This document shows positions 35,640-45,398 of a DNA stretch of 64,000 nucleotides, one piece after another. The position numbers and the translations under genes are program-made. Numbering within the stretch: position 1 is the first letter of the stretch; each line of letters begins with the position of its first letter. The notes under the pieces are model-generated. The model ran no database searches, was not told where the DNA came from, and was given only the letters and a program-made list of their open reading frames with translations. The stretch comes from Microbacterium flavum (GTDB lineage Bacteria; Actinomycetota; Actinomycetes; Actinomycetales; Microbacteriaceae). Location: contig NZ_JAFLHG010000003.1 in assembly GCF_018717645.1 (NCBI RefSeq), positions 62,001-126,000 on the forward strand. The letters run 5' to 3'.

Positions 35640-35860
35640 CACGCGCCCGCGTCCGTCGGTCGGGCCGCGTCCAGCAGACGCTTGGCGCCGACGAGCCACT
35701 CCTCGCAGCGCGCCGCGAGTGCCTCTCCGCGGGTCCAGAGCGTCAGCGACTCCTCGAGCGTCGGAGCGCCCTGCTCGAGCTCGGCGACGACCCGCACGAG
35801 CTCGTCACGGGCCTGCTCGAACGACAGGCCCGCCACATCGGAAGTGGCGTCGGCAGTCAT
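35639..35860 (-). CDS. xseB: Exodeoxyribonuclease VII small subunit
   Basis: Small helical subunit (73 residues) that binds XseA to form exonuclease VII, which degrades single-stranded DNA. It has [20 protein letters not shown] and the family's [21 protein letters not shown]. The ATG at 35860 is preferred to 35869, because AGGATGG then lies at a proper 7-nt distance. It follows xseA after 73 nt containing a small hairpin. Confidence 0.92.
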   Translation of the reverse strand: MTADATSDVAGLSFEQARDELVRVVAELEQGAPTLEESLTLWTRGEALAARCEEWLVGAKRLLDAARPTDAGA

Positions 35861-35893
35861 GGCATCCATCCTAGAGCGGCGCGAGGGGTCCCT

Positions 35894-35913
35894 TGAGCCT
35901 GCCGGGAGGCTCA
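35894..35913 (-). terminator. Small hairpin between xseA and xseB
   Basis: Seven-base-pair stem TGAGCCT with AGGCTCA around a 6-nt loop. It has no T-run and lies between two genes of one complex, so it is more likely an attenuating or RNA-processing element than a full terminator. Confidence 0.35.
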
Positions 35914-35933
35914 GGAGGGGTGTCGGAACGGGC

Positions 35934-37208
35934 TCAGGCGCCCTGTTCGGCGACAGGTCCCTCGGAACGCGCGGCGAAGGACCCCTCCGCCACCGTGACG
36001 ACGACGGCCGCCCCGGCGGGGGCCTGCGCCGCGTCGCGGACGATGACCCCGCCGGTCGTATGGGCGATCGCGTACCCGCGGGAGAGCGTCGCGCCGGGGG
36101 AGAGGGCGCGCAGCGACGCCTGCAGCTGGGCGAGCCGGCGCTCTCCCTCGTGCACGCGCCGGGTCACGACGTCGCACCCGCGCGCCGTCAGGGCGAACAG
36201 TTCGTGCGAGCGGGCGACCAGCATGCCTTCCGGGGCACGGAGGACGGGCCGGCTGCGCAGCTGGTCGAGCTGCGAGATGTCGTGCGAGATGCGCTGGGTC
36301 AGACGCGTGCGTGCGCGGCTGCGCAGCTGCTGGACGATCGCGCGCTGCTCGGCGACGTCGGGGACGACGCGCTTGGCGGCATCGGTCGGCGTCGAGGCGC
36401 GGAGATCGGCGACGTCATCGAGGAGCGGATGGTCGTTCTCGTGCCCGATGGCCGACACGACGGGCGTCGTCGCGGCGGCCACGGCGCGCAGCAGCTTCTC
36501 GTCGCTGAAGCCGAGAAGGGTCTGCGGATCGCCGCCGCCGCGGGCGATGACGATGACATCGACCTCCGGGTCGGCATCGAGGGTGCGCAGCGCGGCGATC
36601 GTCTCCGGCACGCACCGATCCCCCTGGACCGCGGCATGGATCGTCCGGAACCGGACGTGCGGCCAGCGGAGCTCGGCGTTGCGGTGCACGTCGCGCTCCG
36701 CGTCGCTGCGCTCGCCGGTGATCAGGCCGATGACGTGGGGGAGGAACGGCAGACGCCTCTTGCGGGCGGGATCGAACAGGCCCTCCGCGCGCAGCTGGGC
36801 GCGCAGGCGCTCGAGCCGCTCGAGCTGGTCGCCGAGGCCCGTGTGCCGCATCGCGGAGACCGTGAAGGTGAAGTCCCCCGACTTCACGAAGTAGTCGCTC
36901 TTCACGCACGCGACGACGCGATCGCCGAGCTTCAGGTCGTCGGGGAGGCGCTGGAGCGTCGAGGACCAGAGCCGGAAGGAGATCAGCGCCTCGCCCGAGG
37001 CATCCTTCAGCCGGCCGAAGACATGCCCGCCGCGCAGATTCCAGCCGGTGATCTCGCCCTCGACCCACACCGAGCCCCAGTTCGCCACGAAGCCGCGGAT
37101 GGTCTCGTTCAGGCGCGAGATCGAGGTCGGGGTCTCGGGCGAGGAGTCGCGAGGATGGACGGAATCGGGTGGCGGAGCTGTGCCCGGAGCCGGTTCGAAC
37201 GTCGTCAT
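35934..37208 (-). CDS. xseA: Exodeoxyribonuclease VII large subunit
   Basis: Catalytic subunit of exonuclease VII, 424 residues. The N-terminal OB fold shows [22 protein letters not shown]; the catalytic core has [16 protein letters not shown] and [19 protein letters not shown], followed by [19 protein letters not shown], and a long helical region binds XseB. The ATG at 37208 has AGGAGAGG upstream. It diverges from ispH across 72 bp. Confidence 0.96.
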   Translation of the reverse strand: MTTFEPAPGTAPPPDSVHPRDSSPETPTSISRLNETIRGFVANWGSVWVEGEITGWNLRGGHVFGRLKDASGEALISFRLWSSTLQRLPDDLKLGDRVVACVKSDYFVKSGDFTFTVSAMRHTGLGDQLERLERLRAQLRAEGLFDPARKRRLPFLPHVIGLITGERSDAERDVHRNAELRWPHVRFRTIHAAVQGDRCVPETIAALRTLDADPEVDVIVIARGGGDPQTLLGFSDEKLLRAVAAATTPVVSAIGHENDHPLLDDVADLRASTPTDAAKRVVPDVAEQRAIVQQLRSRARTRLTQRISHDISQLDQLRSRPVLRAPEGMLVARSHELFALTARGCDVVTRRVHEGERRLAQLQASLRALSPGATLSRGYAIAHTTGGVIVRDAAQAPAGAAVVVTVAEGSFAARSEGPVAEQGA

Positions 37209-37267
37209 CGCTGCCTCTCCTGCGCACCGGATGCCTCATGCCGGGCCTTCACCCAGCGAGTGCTCTC

Positions 37268-37273
37268 TAGAAT
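37268..37273 (+). promoter_or_regulatory. -10 box for ispH
   Basis: TAGAAT is followed by exactly CAGGAGG and then the GTG start, so the ribosome-site-like purines would lie upstream of a transcript starting at the GTG. Either a leaderless or a very short-leader mRNA is possible. Confidence 0.45.
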
Positions 37274-37280
37274 CAGGAGG

Positions 37281-38342
37281 GTGAGCAGCACAGCCGTCCG
37301 CCTTCCGTCACCCCGCATCCCGGGTCCGCGTGGGCGGCTTCAGGATAACCCGGTCGCCGGGTCCAAGAAGGTCCTGCTGGCCTCGCCGCGCGGTTACTGC
37401 GCCGGTGTGGATCGCGCCGTCATCGCCGTCGAGAAGGCGCTGGAGCGCTTCGGCGCACCCGTCTACGTGCGCAAGCAGATCGTCCACAACATCCACGTCG
37501 TCACGGAGCTCGAGAGCAAAGGCGCGATCTTCGTCGACGAGGTCGACGAAGTGCCCGAGGGGGCGCACGTGGTCTTCAGTGCGCACGGGGTTTCGCCCGC
37601 GGTGGTGGGTGCCGCTGCCGACCGGGGTCTCCAGGCGATCGACGCGACCTGCCCGCTCGTGACGAAGGTGCACCGCGAGGCGGTGCGCTTCGCCAAGAGC
37701 GACTTCGAGATCCTCCTGATCGGCCATGAGGGCCATGAGGAGGTCGAGGGCACCGCCGGTGAGGCGCCCGACCACGTCACCGTCGTCAACTCGCCCGATG
37801 ACGCCGACACCGTCGTGGTGAAGGATCCCTCGAAGGTCGTGTGGCTGTCGCAGACGACCCTGTCGGTCGACGAGACGATGGAGACCGTGCGCCGACTGCG
37901 CGAGCGCTTCCCTCACCTGCAGGATCCGCCCTCCGACGACATCTGCTACGCCACGCAGAACCGCCAGGTCGCGATCAAGAAGGTCGCGGTGGATGCCGAT
38001 CTCGTGATCGTCGTGGGCTCGGCGAACTCCTCGAATTCGGTGCGCCTGGTCGAAGTCGCCCTCGAGTACGGCGCGAAGGCCGCGTATCGCGTCGACTACG
38101 CGCACGAGATCGAGCAGTCCTGGCTCGACGGCGTCGAGACCGTGGGCGTCACGAGCGGCGCATCCGTGCCGGAGATCCTCGTCCAGGAGGTGCTCGAGGA
38201 GCTCTCCGGAGCGGGTTACCGCGACGTGGAGCAGGTCCGCACCGCCGAGGAGGACCTCCTGTTCTCGCTCCCCAAGGAGCTGCGGCAGGATGCCGAGGGC
38301 AAGCGCGACGGTCGGGCGCTGGGGGGACGGACCCGGCCGTGA
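37281..38342 (+). CDS. ispH: 4-hydroxy-3-methylbut-2-enyl diphosphate reductase
   Basis: Last enzyme of the MEP isoprenoid pathway, giving IPP and DMAPP, which supply the cis-prenyltransferase in this window. The three cysteines that hold the Fe-S cluster are visible: Cys40 ([12 protein letters not shown]), Cys124 ([11 protein letters not shown]) and Cys222 (ICYATQNRQ). [12 protein letters not shown] and [10 protein letters not shown] follow. The 353-residue protein has a ~25-residue extra N terminus. The next gene overlaps its stop (GTGA). Confidence 0.97.
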   Translation: MSSTAVRLPSPRIPGPRGRLQDNPVAGSKKVLLASPRGYCAGVDRAVIAVEKALERFGAPVYVRKQIVHNIHVVTELESKGAIFVDEVDEVPEGAHVVFSAHGVSPAVVGAAADRGLQAIDATCPLVTKVHREAVRFAKSDFEILLIGHEGHEEVEGTAGEAPDHVTVVNSPDDADTVVVKDPSKVVWLSQTTLSVDETMETVRRLRERFPHLQDPPSDDICYATQNRQVAIKKVAVDADLVIVVGSANSSNSVRLVEVALEYGAKAAYRVDYAHEIEQSWLDGVETVGVTSGASVPEILVQEVLEELSGAGYRDVEQVRTAEEDLLFSLPKELRQDAEGKRDGRALGGRTRP

Positions 38343-38917
38343 CCGAGCCCGAGGGCCCTCGCTCCGGACCTGCGCCGCAGTACGGCGAGTACGCAAGCGC
38401 GGAGGAGCAGCGAGCGGCGATCCGCACGCCGGCTCCCTCTCCGGCGTCGCCGTCGGATGCCGCCGCTTCCGCCACCGCATCCCCTTCCGCCCTCCCGACG
38501 GGGACCCGCCCTCCCGCGCGACCCATGCGGCCGACGACGCGCGCCGCGCAGCCCTCGCGGCGCGCGGATCGGCTGATCACCCTCCTTCTGCTCGTCTATG
38601 GGCTCGTGACCGTCGTGAGCACGGTGACGCAGCTCTGGCACTTCGCCGACTTCGCCGAGCTCTGGATGCGTTTCGCGGGAATCGACGCCGAGTTCACCAA
38701 CATCGCGCAGGGTGATCTCTGGGGGCGGATCGGCGCGGGCATCCTCATTCTCGGCTGGCTCGCCACGGCGCTCCTGTCGGGCTGGATGATCGCCCGAAGC
38801 AGGCTCGCCTGGTGGATCCCTCTCGTCGGCGCGATCGTGACCTACGCGGTGCTGACGGTGTGTCTCATGGTTCCGCTCGCCAACGACCCGGCCATCGCCG
38901 CGCACCTCGTGCGCTGA
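38339..38917 (+). CDS. Membrane protein with disordered N terminus (DUF6264-like)
   Basis: Protein of 192 residues. The first 75 are Pro/Ala/Ser-rich and probably disordered, with a PQYGEYAS motif; then about four transmembrane helices follow ([53 protein letters not shown]). I recall similar actinobacterial DUF6264 proteins beside ispH. Function unknown. The GTG overlaps the ispH stop. Confidence 0.75.
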   Translation: MTEPEGPRSGPAPQYGEYASAEEQRAAIRTPAPSPASPSDAAASATASPSALPTGTRPPARPMRPTTRAAQPSRRADRLITLLLLVYGLVTVVSTVTQLWHFADFAELWMRFAGIDAEFTNIAQGDLWGRIGAGILILGWLATALLSGWMIARSRLAWWIPLVGAIVTYAVLTVCLMVPLANDPAIAAHLVR

Positions 38918-38978
38918 GTGCGCGGCCGCCCCGGCGGCGCGCACGGCCCTCCGCTCGAGGCATCCTGCACCGACGAAA

Positions 38979-39030
38979 ACCGCACCTGGCCCGGAGCCCA
39001 CGACGTGCGTGGCTCCGAGGCGGGTGCGGT
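38979..39030 (-). terminator. Terminator after fba
   Basis: A long imperfect hairpin whose outer arms are ACCGCACC and GGTGCGGT and whose inner arms are CGGAGCC and GGCTCCG. On the minus strand the helix is followed by TTTT, a classical intrinsic terminator for the fba transcript. Confidence 0.8.
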
Positions 39031-39045
39031 CTCGAGCGCGAGGCG

Positions 39046-40077
39046 TCAGGCGCTGATCGAGTGACCTGCCGAGCCGAGCTGGTGCGTCGCCTCGACGACG
39101 CGGGCGGCCATCGCCGACTCGGCGATCTTGCCCCAGGCGCGCGGGTCGTAGGCCTTCTTGTTGCCCACCTCGCCGTCGACCTTGAGGACGCCGTCGTAGT
39201 TCTGGAACATGAAGCCGGCGACCGAGCGGGTGAAGGCGTACTGCGTGTCGGTGTCGATGTTCATCTTGATGACACCGTTGGCCACGGCGAGCGCGATCTC
39301 CTCCGGGGTCGAACCGCTGCCGCCGTGGAAGACGAGGTCGAGCGGCTTGGCATCGGTGCCGAAGCGCTCGGCGATGCCCGCCTGGATCTCACCGAGCAGC
39401 TCGGGGCGCAGCTTGACTCCACCGGGCTTGTACACGCCGTGCACGTTGCCGAAGGTGAGGGCGGCGATGTAGCGACCCTGCTCGCCGAGACCGAGCGCCT
39501 CGACGAACTTCGAGACGTCGGCGGTCGTGGTGTACAGGGCCTCGTTCGAGCCCTCGTGCGCGACGCCGTCTTCCTCGCCGCCGACGACACCGATCTCGAC
39601 CTCGAGGATCGCGTTGATGTTCTTCATGCGGGGGAGGAGCTCCTTGGCGATCTCGATGTTCTCATCGAGCGGCACGGCCGAACCGTCCCACATGTGGGAC
39701 TGGAAGATCGGGCCCCGTCCCGCCTTGACCTCTTCCTCGGATGCCGCGATGAGCGGCAGCACGAAGTCCTCGAGGGCGGGCTTGGGGCAGTGGTCGGTGT
39801 GCAGGGCGACCGTGATCGGGTAGTTCTTGGCGACCTCGGTCGCGAACTTCGCGAAGGCGATCGCGCCGGTCGCGCGTCCCTTCACCGTGTGGCCGGCGAA
39901 GTAGTCGGCGCCACCCGTGGTCACCTGGATGATCCCGTCCGAACCGGCTTCCGTGAGGCCCTGCAGGACGGCGTTGATCGACTGCGAGCTGGCGGCGTTG
40001 ATCGCGGGGAACGCGTATCCGCCCGCCTTCGCCTTGTCCAGCATCTCGGCGTATTGCTCGGGGGTTGCGACGGGCAT
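39046..40077 (-). CDS. fba: Class II fructose-bisphosphate aldolase
   Basis: Zn2+-dependent aldolase cleaving fructose-1,6-bisphosphate to DHAP and glyceraldehyde-3-phosphate, or the reverse in gluconeogenesis with glpX. The 343 residues show the metal ligands in TVALHTDHCPK, EVEIGVVGGEEDGV, TFGNVHGVYKPG and LVFHGGSGSTPEEI. The ATG at 40077 is chosen because GAGGAG lies 6 nt upstream; an ATG two codons earlier lacks a site. Confidence 0.96.
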   Translation of the reverse strand: MPVATPEQYAEMLDKAKAGGYAFPAINAASSQSINAVLQGLTEAGSDGIIQVTTGGADYFAGHTVKGRATGAIAFAKFATEVAKNYPITVALHTDHCPKPALEDFVLPLIAASEEEVKAGRGPIFQSHMWDGSAVPLDENIEIAKELLPRMKNINAILEVEIGVVGGEEDGVAHEGSNEALYTTTADVSKFVEALGLGEQGRYIAALTFGNVHGVYKPGGVKLRPELLGEIQAGIAERFGTDAKPLDLVFHGGSGSTPEEIALAVANGVIKMNIDTDTQYAFTRSVAGFMFQNYDGVLKVDGEVGNKKAYDPRAWGKIAESAMAARVVEATHQLGSAGHSISA

Positions 40078-40204
40078 TTCCACTCCTCAGGTATGCGGAT
40101 GTCTCCGGGACCACTCTAGCGAAGGGCTCCGGCGCGCCGGAGGACCTCCACCGGGCAAAACGCGCTCGAGATCTCCCCTCGCGGGTGCACTGTGCGCGGA
40201 GACG

Positions 40205-40903
40205 TCAGGCGGGCGTCAACGCCGTCCCGTGCGCGAGCACCCCGTCGACCAGCGTCACGACGGCGTGCATCCGCGGCAGGTGCACGAGGTCGTGGGTGAC
40301 GAGGAGCGTCGAGGTGTCGAGGTCGTCGGTCAGCCGGAGGATCAGCTCGATGATGCTCGCGCCGCGTTCCTGATCGAGGGCACTGGTTGGCTCGTCGACG
40401 AGCAGCACGCTCGGATCGTTCATGAGCGCACGCGCGATGTTGACCCGCTGGCGCTGCCCGCCCGAGAGCTGGTGCGGGCGCTTGTCACCGTGACCGGCGA
40501 GCCCCACGGCATCCAGCAGTTCGTCGGCCCGCGCCGTCGCCGCGTCGCGCCGACGACGGCTGCCGTGAGCGCCCAGCTCGTTCATGACCGCGAGCTGCTC
40601 CCGCGCCGTCAGCGCAGGCAGCAGGTTCGACTGCTGGAAGACGATGCCGATCTCGTCGCGGCGCAGCCGTGCCGCCTCTGCGGGGGCGAGCGCGGTGGCA
40701 TCCAGGTCACCGATCAGCACGCGGCCGGCCTCGGGACGGATGAGGGTCGCGGCGACGGCGAGCAGGGTCGACTTCCCGGACCCGCTCGGACCGGTGATGG
40801 CGGTCACCGTGCCGGGTCGCGCCGACAGCGACACGTCGTCGAGGGCGGTGAGGCGGCGATCGCCGTCGGGGAAGGTGAGGGTGAGGGATTCGAGGCGGAT
40901 CAT
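40205..40903 (-). CDS. ABC exporter ATP-binding subunit (MacB/LolD type)
   Basis: ATPase of 232 residues with Walker A ITGPSGSGKSTLLAVAATL, Q-loop VFQQSNLLPALT, signature QLSGGQRQRVNIARAL, Walker B VLLVDEPTSALD and H-loop LVTHD. It pairs with the upstream FtsX-like permease, whose stop overlaps its ATG. Such pairs usually export peptides or lipophilic compounds. The divergent two-component system next to it is a likely regulator, by location. Confidence 0.93.
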   Translation of the reverse strand: MIRLESLTLTFPDGDRRLTALDDVSLSARPGTVTAITGPSGSGKSTLLAVAATLIRPEAGRVLIGDLDATALAPAEAARLRRDEIGIVFQQSNLLPALTAREQLAVMNELGAHGSRRRRDAATARADELLDAVGLAGHGDKRPHQLSGGQRQRVNIARALMNDPSVLLVDEPTSALDQERGASIIELILRLTDDLDTSTLLVTHDLVHLPRMHAVVTLVDGVLAHGTALTPA

Positions 40904-41967
40904 CGGTTGCTCCCGAGTGCGGTGAGGGGGTCGGCAGAGGTGACGGAACGGAGCGCGAAGGCGGCTCCGGCGAGGCCGAGCGCGATCATGATCGCGCCCG
41001 GGAGGACGGTGGTGAGGGGGCTGAGCAGGAAAGGCAGGGCGGCTCCGGCCAGAGCGCCGAAGGCGACGACGACCGCGAGACCCAGGCCGATTCCGGCCAG
41101 GAGCACGATGAGCGCCTGTCCGAGGGCATCCCGCACGAGGGACCGGGTGCTCGCGCCGAGCGCCTTGAGCACGGCGACGTCTCCCTTGCGCTGCATCGTC
41201 CACACGGTGAAGAAGGCGCCGATCACGAGCCCGGAGATGCCGAAGAGCAGGGCGACCATCAGCAGCAGGGACCCGATCTCGGAGCGGAACGCACTCAGCG
41301 CCGTGAGCGATGCCAGCGGCGTCTCGGACACCGTCCGGGCGTTCGCGTCGACGGCGCCCCACTCGGGCGATCCCGACACGGCGAGCACGGTGGCGTATGC
41401 GTCGGGGGTGCCGGTGGCGGCGGCGGATGCCTGCCAGTCGCTGAGCGTCATTCGGACGACGGGCGTGTGGCTGTACCACGCGTCGCCGCCCACACCGCCG
41501 ACCGTGTAGTCGGCGCCCGCGATGCGGACGGTGTCGCCGACGCTCACGCCGAGGTCGGATGCCGCCGGCGTCGAGAGCGTGAGGGTGCCGTCGGCGACGG
41601 GCGCCTGCGCGTCGAAGCCGGGTTCGACGCCGAAGACCGCGACCGCGATGCGCCTGTCGCCGGCCTCGGCGCGGGTCTGGCTGATGCCGATGGGCTCCGC
41701 GGAGGCGACGCCCGCGGACTGCTCCCACAGAGAGCGCTGGTCGGAGGTGATCGCCGAGTCCGCGAAGCTCACGCCGGCGTCGGTGGTGGGTTCGGAGAAC
41801 ACGAGGCGGTCGCCGGGCAGGCCGAGAATCCCCGAGACGTTCTGCGTGGCGAGCCCGCCGGTGAGCCCGCTCAGAAAGCCGACGAGAATCGTGATCAGCG
41901 CGACGACGGCGCCGATCAGGATGAAGCGACCTCGTGCGAAGCGGAGGTCGCGCAGAGCGACGAACAT
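40900..41967 (-). CDS. FtsX/MacB-like ABC permease
   Basis: Membrane subunit of 355 residues with an N-terminal helix (FILIGAVVALITILVGFLSG), a large extracytoplasmic domain (about 45-235) and three C-terminal helices (LLLMVALLFGISGLVIGAFF, ALIVLLAGIGLGLAVVV, and one near 320-340). This is the 4-helix type VII exporter layout of MacB-like mechanotransmission systems. AAAGGA precedes the ATG at 41967. It diverges from a sensor kinase over 162 bp. Confidence 0.88.
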   Translation of the reverse strand: MFVALRDLRFARGRFILIGAVVALITILVGFLSGLTGGLATQNVSGILGLPGDRLVFSEPTTDAGVSFADSAITSDQRSLWEQSAGVASAEPIGISQTRAEAGDRRIAVAVFGVEPGFDAQAPVADGTLTLSTPAASDLGVSVGDTVRIAGADYTVGGVGGDAWYSHTPVVRMTLSDWQASAAATGTPDAYATVLAVSGSPEWGAVDANARTVSETPLASLTALSAFRSEIGSLLLMVALLFGISGLVIGAFFTVWTMQRKGDVAVLKALGASTRSLVRDALGQALIVLLAGIGLGLAVVVAFGALAGAALPFLLSPLTTVLPGAIMIALGLAGAAFALRSVTSADPLTALGSNR

Positions 41968-42116
41968 GGGTGTCCTTTCCTGCCACCCGGTGGTGACGTC
42001 ATCCACTCTTCCGCGGGGCGCGTGCGGGGTCATCGGCCGGGAGCACAGCGGTGGGCGACCGAGAGGAGGGGCGGCGGATCGTCCTTTCGGACGATGCCGT
42101 CCCGCGCCCGGAGTCG

Positions 42117-42122
42117 TAGCAT
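42117..42122 (+). promoter_or_regulatory. -10 box for the LuxR-type two-component operon
   Basis: TAGCAT ends 7 nt before the kinase ATG at 42130, consistent with a leaderless transcript. Confidence 0.45.
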
Positions 42123-42129
42123 TCAGGCC

Positions 42130-43338
42130 ATGGCCCATACCTCGCTCACGCCCGTCTTCGTGGGCCTGCGGGTGGGGCTGCACGCGGTCGTGGTCGCCCT
42201 GACGCTCCTCGTCGTCGTCCGGGCGGTGGTCGTCCCCGCCGGGGCGAGCGGGCTCACGATCGGCGTCGCGGTGCTGCTGCTCGTCACCTACGCCGCGGGG
42301 GCGGCCGTGCCGGGGGCCAACGGTCGCGGTGGAGGTCGTTCGGCCGGTGCCCCCGTCGGGCGCCCGTGGGTGTTCGTGTGGCTGGCGGTGCTCAGTCTCG
42401 AGTGGGTCCTGCTCGTCTGGCTCACCCCCGACGCCGCCTACCTCGTCTTCCCTCTCTTCTTCCTCTACCTGCACCTGCTCGGCCGGGCCGGAGGTCCGGT
42501 CGCGATCGTCGCGGCGACCGCCGTCGCGGTGGTGGCCCTGGGTCTCCACGGGGGATGGTCCGTGGGCGGCGTCGTCGGACCCGTCGTCGGCGCGGGCGTC
42601 GCACTGCTCATCGGCCTCGGGTACCAGGCGCTCGCCCGCGAGGCTCAGGCCCGCGAGGATCTGATGCGAGAGCTGCTGGCCACGCGCGACCGGCTTGCCG
42701 CGACCGAGCACGAGTCGGGCGTGCTCGCCGAGCGCGCGCGTCTTGCGCGGGAGATCCACGACACCCTCGCGCAGGGGCTGTCGAGCATCCAGATGCTGCT
42801 CCACGCCGCGGAGCGGGCGGACCCCGATCGTCCCGGTGTCGAGCACATCCGGCTGGCCCGCGAGACCGCCGCGGCGAACCTCGCCGACGCGCGGCGCTTC
42901 ATCCGAGAGCTCACGCCGCCCGACCTCGAGGATCGTGGTCTCGGCGGGGCGCTGCGACGCCTCGCCGCGGGGCAGTGGCAGGCGCAGGGGCTTCGCGTCT
43001 CCGTGCGGGTGTCGGATGCCGTGGAGCTGCCGATGCATGTGCAGACCGCGCTCCTGAGGATCGCGCAGGGCGCGGTCGCGAACGTCATCCAGCACGCGCA
43101 GACCGATACGGCCACCATCACACTGGCCGTCGGCGGGGACGGACTGGAGTTCCGCGTCGTCGACGACGGCGTCGGTTTCGACGCGCGGGAGGTCGTCGCT
43201 CGCGACACGTCGGACTCGTTCGGTCTTCAGGCGGCCCGTGAACGGGTGGACCAGCTCGGAGGCATCCTGACCGTCGACTCCGCGCCGGGGCGGGGCACCA
43301 CGGTGCGCGTCGAGCTGGCCGAGAGGATCCTCGTATGA
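42130..43338 (+). CDS. NarX/DesK-type sensor histidine kinase
   Basis: Protein of 402 residues. About five to six hydrophobic segments fill residues 10-165, then a linker coiled coil leads to the HisKA_3 domain with His210 in RLAREIHDTLAQGLSSI. The ATPase domain has RIAQGAVANVIQHAQ, VVDDGVGFD and DSFGLQAARERVDQLGG. The stop overlaps the regulator start (ATGA). It lies back to back with an ABC exporter, suggesting it senses a compound that the exporter removes. Confidence 0.9.
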   Translation: MAHTSLTPVFVGLRVGLHAVVVALTLLVVVRAVVVPAGASGLTIGVAVLLLVTYAAGAAVPGANGRGGGRSAGAPVGRPWVFVWLAVLSLEWVLLVWLTPDAAYLVFPLFFLYLHLLGRAGGPVAIVAATAVAVVALGLHGGWSVGGVVGPVVGAGVALLIGLGYQALAREAQAREDLMRELLATRDRLAATEHESGVLAERARLAREIHDTLAQGLSSIQMLLHAAERADPDRPGVEHIRLARETAAANLADARRFIRELTPPDLEDRGLGGALRRLAAGQWQAQGLRVSVRVSDAVELPMHVQTALLRIAQGAVANVIQHAQTDTATITLAVGGDGLEFRVVDDGVGFDAREVVARDTSDSFGLQAARERVDQLGGILTVDSAPGRGTTVRVELAERILV

Positions 43339-43958
43339 TCCGTCTCGTCGTCGCCGACGACCACCCCATCGTGCGCGCGGGCATCGCCGCGCTCTTCGGG
43401 CCGGAAGCCGACATCGTGGTGGTCGCGGAGGCGGACACTGCCGAGGCCGCGCTCGCCGCCACCGGGGAGCAGAACCCCGACGTCGTCCTGATGGACCTGC
43501 AGTTCGGGGGAGCATCGATCGGCGGGGCGGAGGCGACGCGCCGGATCCGCGCGCTCGACGCGGCTCCCTACGTGCTGATCCTCACCAACTACGACTCGGA
43601 CGCCGACATCCTGGGGGCGGTCGAAGCCGGGGCGAGCGGGTACCTCCTCAAGGATGCCCCGCCGCACGAGCTCATCGCGGCCGTCCGTGCGGCTGCGGCG
43701 GGTGAGAGCGCCCTGGCGCCGGTCATCGCGTCGAGGCTGCTCGATCGGATGCGCACGCCGCAGGCGAGCCTCAGCGTCCGCGAGATCGAGGTGCTCGACC
43801 TCGTCGCCGCCGGCCGCGCGAACACCGAGGTGGCCGCCGACCTGTTCGTCAGCGAGACGACGGTGAAATCGCACCTCGCCCACATCTTCACCAAGCTCGG
43901 GGTGAGCTCGCGGACCGCCGCCGTCTCCGAGGCGCGACGACGCGGCATCCTGCGCTGA
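43335..43958 (+). CDS. NarL/LuxR-family response regulator
   Basis: Protein of 207 residues: receiver domain with VVADDHPIVRAGIAAL, phospho-acceptor Asp54 in VVLMDLQFGG and Lys in GYLLKDAPPHE, then a LuxR-type helix-turn-helix (about 143-200) with LSVREIEVLDLVAAGRANTE and ETTVKSHLAHIFTKLGV. Coupled to the upstream kinase; likely target is the divergent ABC exporter. Confidence 0.94.
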   Translation: MIRLVVADDHPIVRAGIAALFGPEADIVVVAEADTAEAALAATGEQNPDVVLMDLQFGGASIGGAEATRRIRALDAAPYVLILTNYDSDADILGAVEAGASGYLLKDAPPHELIAAVRAAAAGESALAPVIASRLLDRMRTPQASLSVREIEVLDLVAAGRANTEVAADLFVSETTVKSHLAHIFTKLGVSSRTAAVSEARRRGILR

Positions 43959-44035
43959 CTTGCCCGGCCGGCAAGAATGCGCATTCCTTCCCCGCCTCCT
44001 CGGCGGGAATCCTCGCGGGCGCGCTGCGGGGGACG

Positions 44036-44041
44036 TAGTCT
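44036..44041 (+). promoter_or_regulatory. -10 box for glpX (near-leaderless)
   Basis: TAGTCT ends 6 nt before the ATG at 44048; no ribosome site is visible. Confidence 0.45.
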
Positions 44042-44047
44042 CAGAGC

Positions 44048-45040
44048 ATGGTGAGCCTGACCGCGGACATGAGTCCCCTGCATCCCGACCGGAACCTCGC
44101 GCTCGAGCTGGTGCGCGCGACGGAGGCGGCGGCGATCCGCTCCGTGCCGTTCATCGGACGCGGGCAGAAGGAGCTTGCCGACGGCGCCGCCGTCGACGCG
44201 ATGCGCGCGTTCTTGTCGACCGTCAACTTCGACGGCGTGATCGTCATCGGCGAGGGCGAGAAGGACAACGCTCCGATGCTCTACAACGGGGAGCACGTCG
44301 GCACCGGCCGCGGGCCGCAGTGCGATATCGCCGTCGACCCCATCGACGGCACGACCCTCACCGCCGAGGGGCGCAACAACGCCCTGTCGGTGCTGGCGGT
44401 CTCTGACCGCGGAACGATGCTGGATGCCTCGAGCGTCTTCTACATGGACAAGATCGTCACCGGCCCCGCGGGCATCGGCGTCGTCGACATCCGCCTCCCG
44501 GTCGCGGAGAACATCACCCGCCTCGCGAAGGCGTTGGGAAAGCCCGTCGACGAGCTCGTCGTCTCCGTGCTGAACCGCCCCCGCCACGCGCGCCTCATCG
44601 AGGAGATCCGCGAGGCCGGCGCCGGGACCCGCCTCATGAGCGACGGCGACGTCGCCGGCGGCATCAACGCGGCGCGCTACAACGCGCGCACCGACATGTG
44701 CATCGGCATCGGCGGGTCGCCCGAGGGCGTGGCGACGACGTGCGCGATCAAGGCGCTCGGAGGTCACATCCAAGGGCGTCTGTGGCCGCGCGACGACGAG
44801 GAGAAGCAGAAGGGGCTCGATGCCGGCCTCAAGCTCGACGGCTACGTGTACGAGGCCGATGAGATGGTCCGAGGGCGCAACACGATCTTCGTCGCGACCG
44901 GCGTCACCAACGGCGAGCTCGTCGACGGCGTGCGACGCGCAGGCCCCGACTACGTCATCACCGAGAGCATCGTCCTTCGCGGGGTGTCCGGAACGCTTCG
45001 CCGCATCAACTCGGAGCACCTCGCCTCGAAGTGGCTGTGA
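44048..45040 (+). CDS. glpX: Class II fructose-1,6-bisphosphatase
   Basis: Gluconeogenic phosphatase removing the 1-phosphate of fructose-1,6-bisphosphate. The 330 residues show the metal-binding motifs VIGEGEKDNAPMLY and DIAVDPIDGTTLTAEG and the conserved DGDVAGGINAA and IGIGGSPEGVATTCAIKALGG. The ATG at 44048 lies 6 nt behind TAGTCT; a GTG one codon later is equivalent. It complements fba encoded about 4 kb upstream. Confidence 0.95.
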   Translation: MVSLTADMSPLHPDRNLALELVRATEAAAIRSVPFIGRGQKELADGAAVDAMRAFLSTVNFDGVIVIGEGEKDNAPMLYNGEHVGTGRGPQCDIAVDPIDGTTLTAEGRNNALSVLAVSDRGTMLDASSVFYMDKIVTGPAGIGVVDIRLPVAENITRLAKALGKPVDELVVSVLNRPRHARLIEEIREAGAGTRLMSDGDVAGGINAARYNARTDMCIGIGGSPEGVATTCAIKALGGHIQGRLWPRDDEEKQKGLDAGLKLDGYVYEADEMVRGRNTIFVATGVTNGELVDGVRRAGPDYVITESIVLRGVSGTLRRINSEHLASKWL

Positions 45041-45197
45041 CGGGAGATCCGTCTGAGGCGGGGAGCTGAGGGTAGCGGTTCGGTAACCCTCTGGGAAAGA
45101 TCTGGCCGATGATCCCCGGAGGACGTGCGCCCTCTGGCACAATGGGACACGGTCACCGGCGACCTGCACGTCCACGTCATTTCCCGGGGGTTCACAT

Positions 45198-45389
45198 ATG
45201 TCCGCAGCAGCCAGCAATCCGAGGACCGGTCAGATCCAGGCGCAGATCGACCTCTCCCGGAGGCCGGACGTCCTGCTGCGTCGACGCACCCCCGAGGGCC
45301 ACCAGGTCAGCGGATGGTGGATGGTGGGAGCCTTCGCGGGTGTCTCGCTGGCCGTCGTCGGCCTCATGAACTTCTTCCCCGGCGCCTGA
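45198..45389 (+). CDS. Small single-pass membrane protein (63 aa)
   Basis: Sixty-three residues: a soluble basic N terminus (MSAAASNPRTGQIQAQIDLS, then RRPDVLLRRR) and one C-terminal transmembrane helix (WWMVGAFAGVSLAVVGLM), ending FFPGA. No family recognised. A CACAAT box about 55 nt upstream may be its promoter. The ribosome site is weak, so the gene is only moderately supported. It converges on rmuC with 9 nt between stops. Confidence 0.5.
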   Translation: MSAAASNPRTGQIQAQIDLSRRPDVLLRRRTPEGHQVSGWWMVGAFAGVSLAVVGLMNFFPGA

Positions 45390-45398
45390 GCGACCCCG

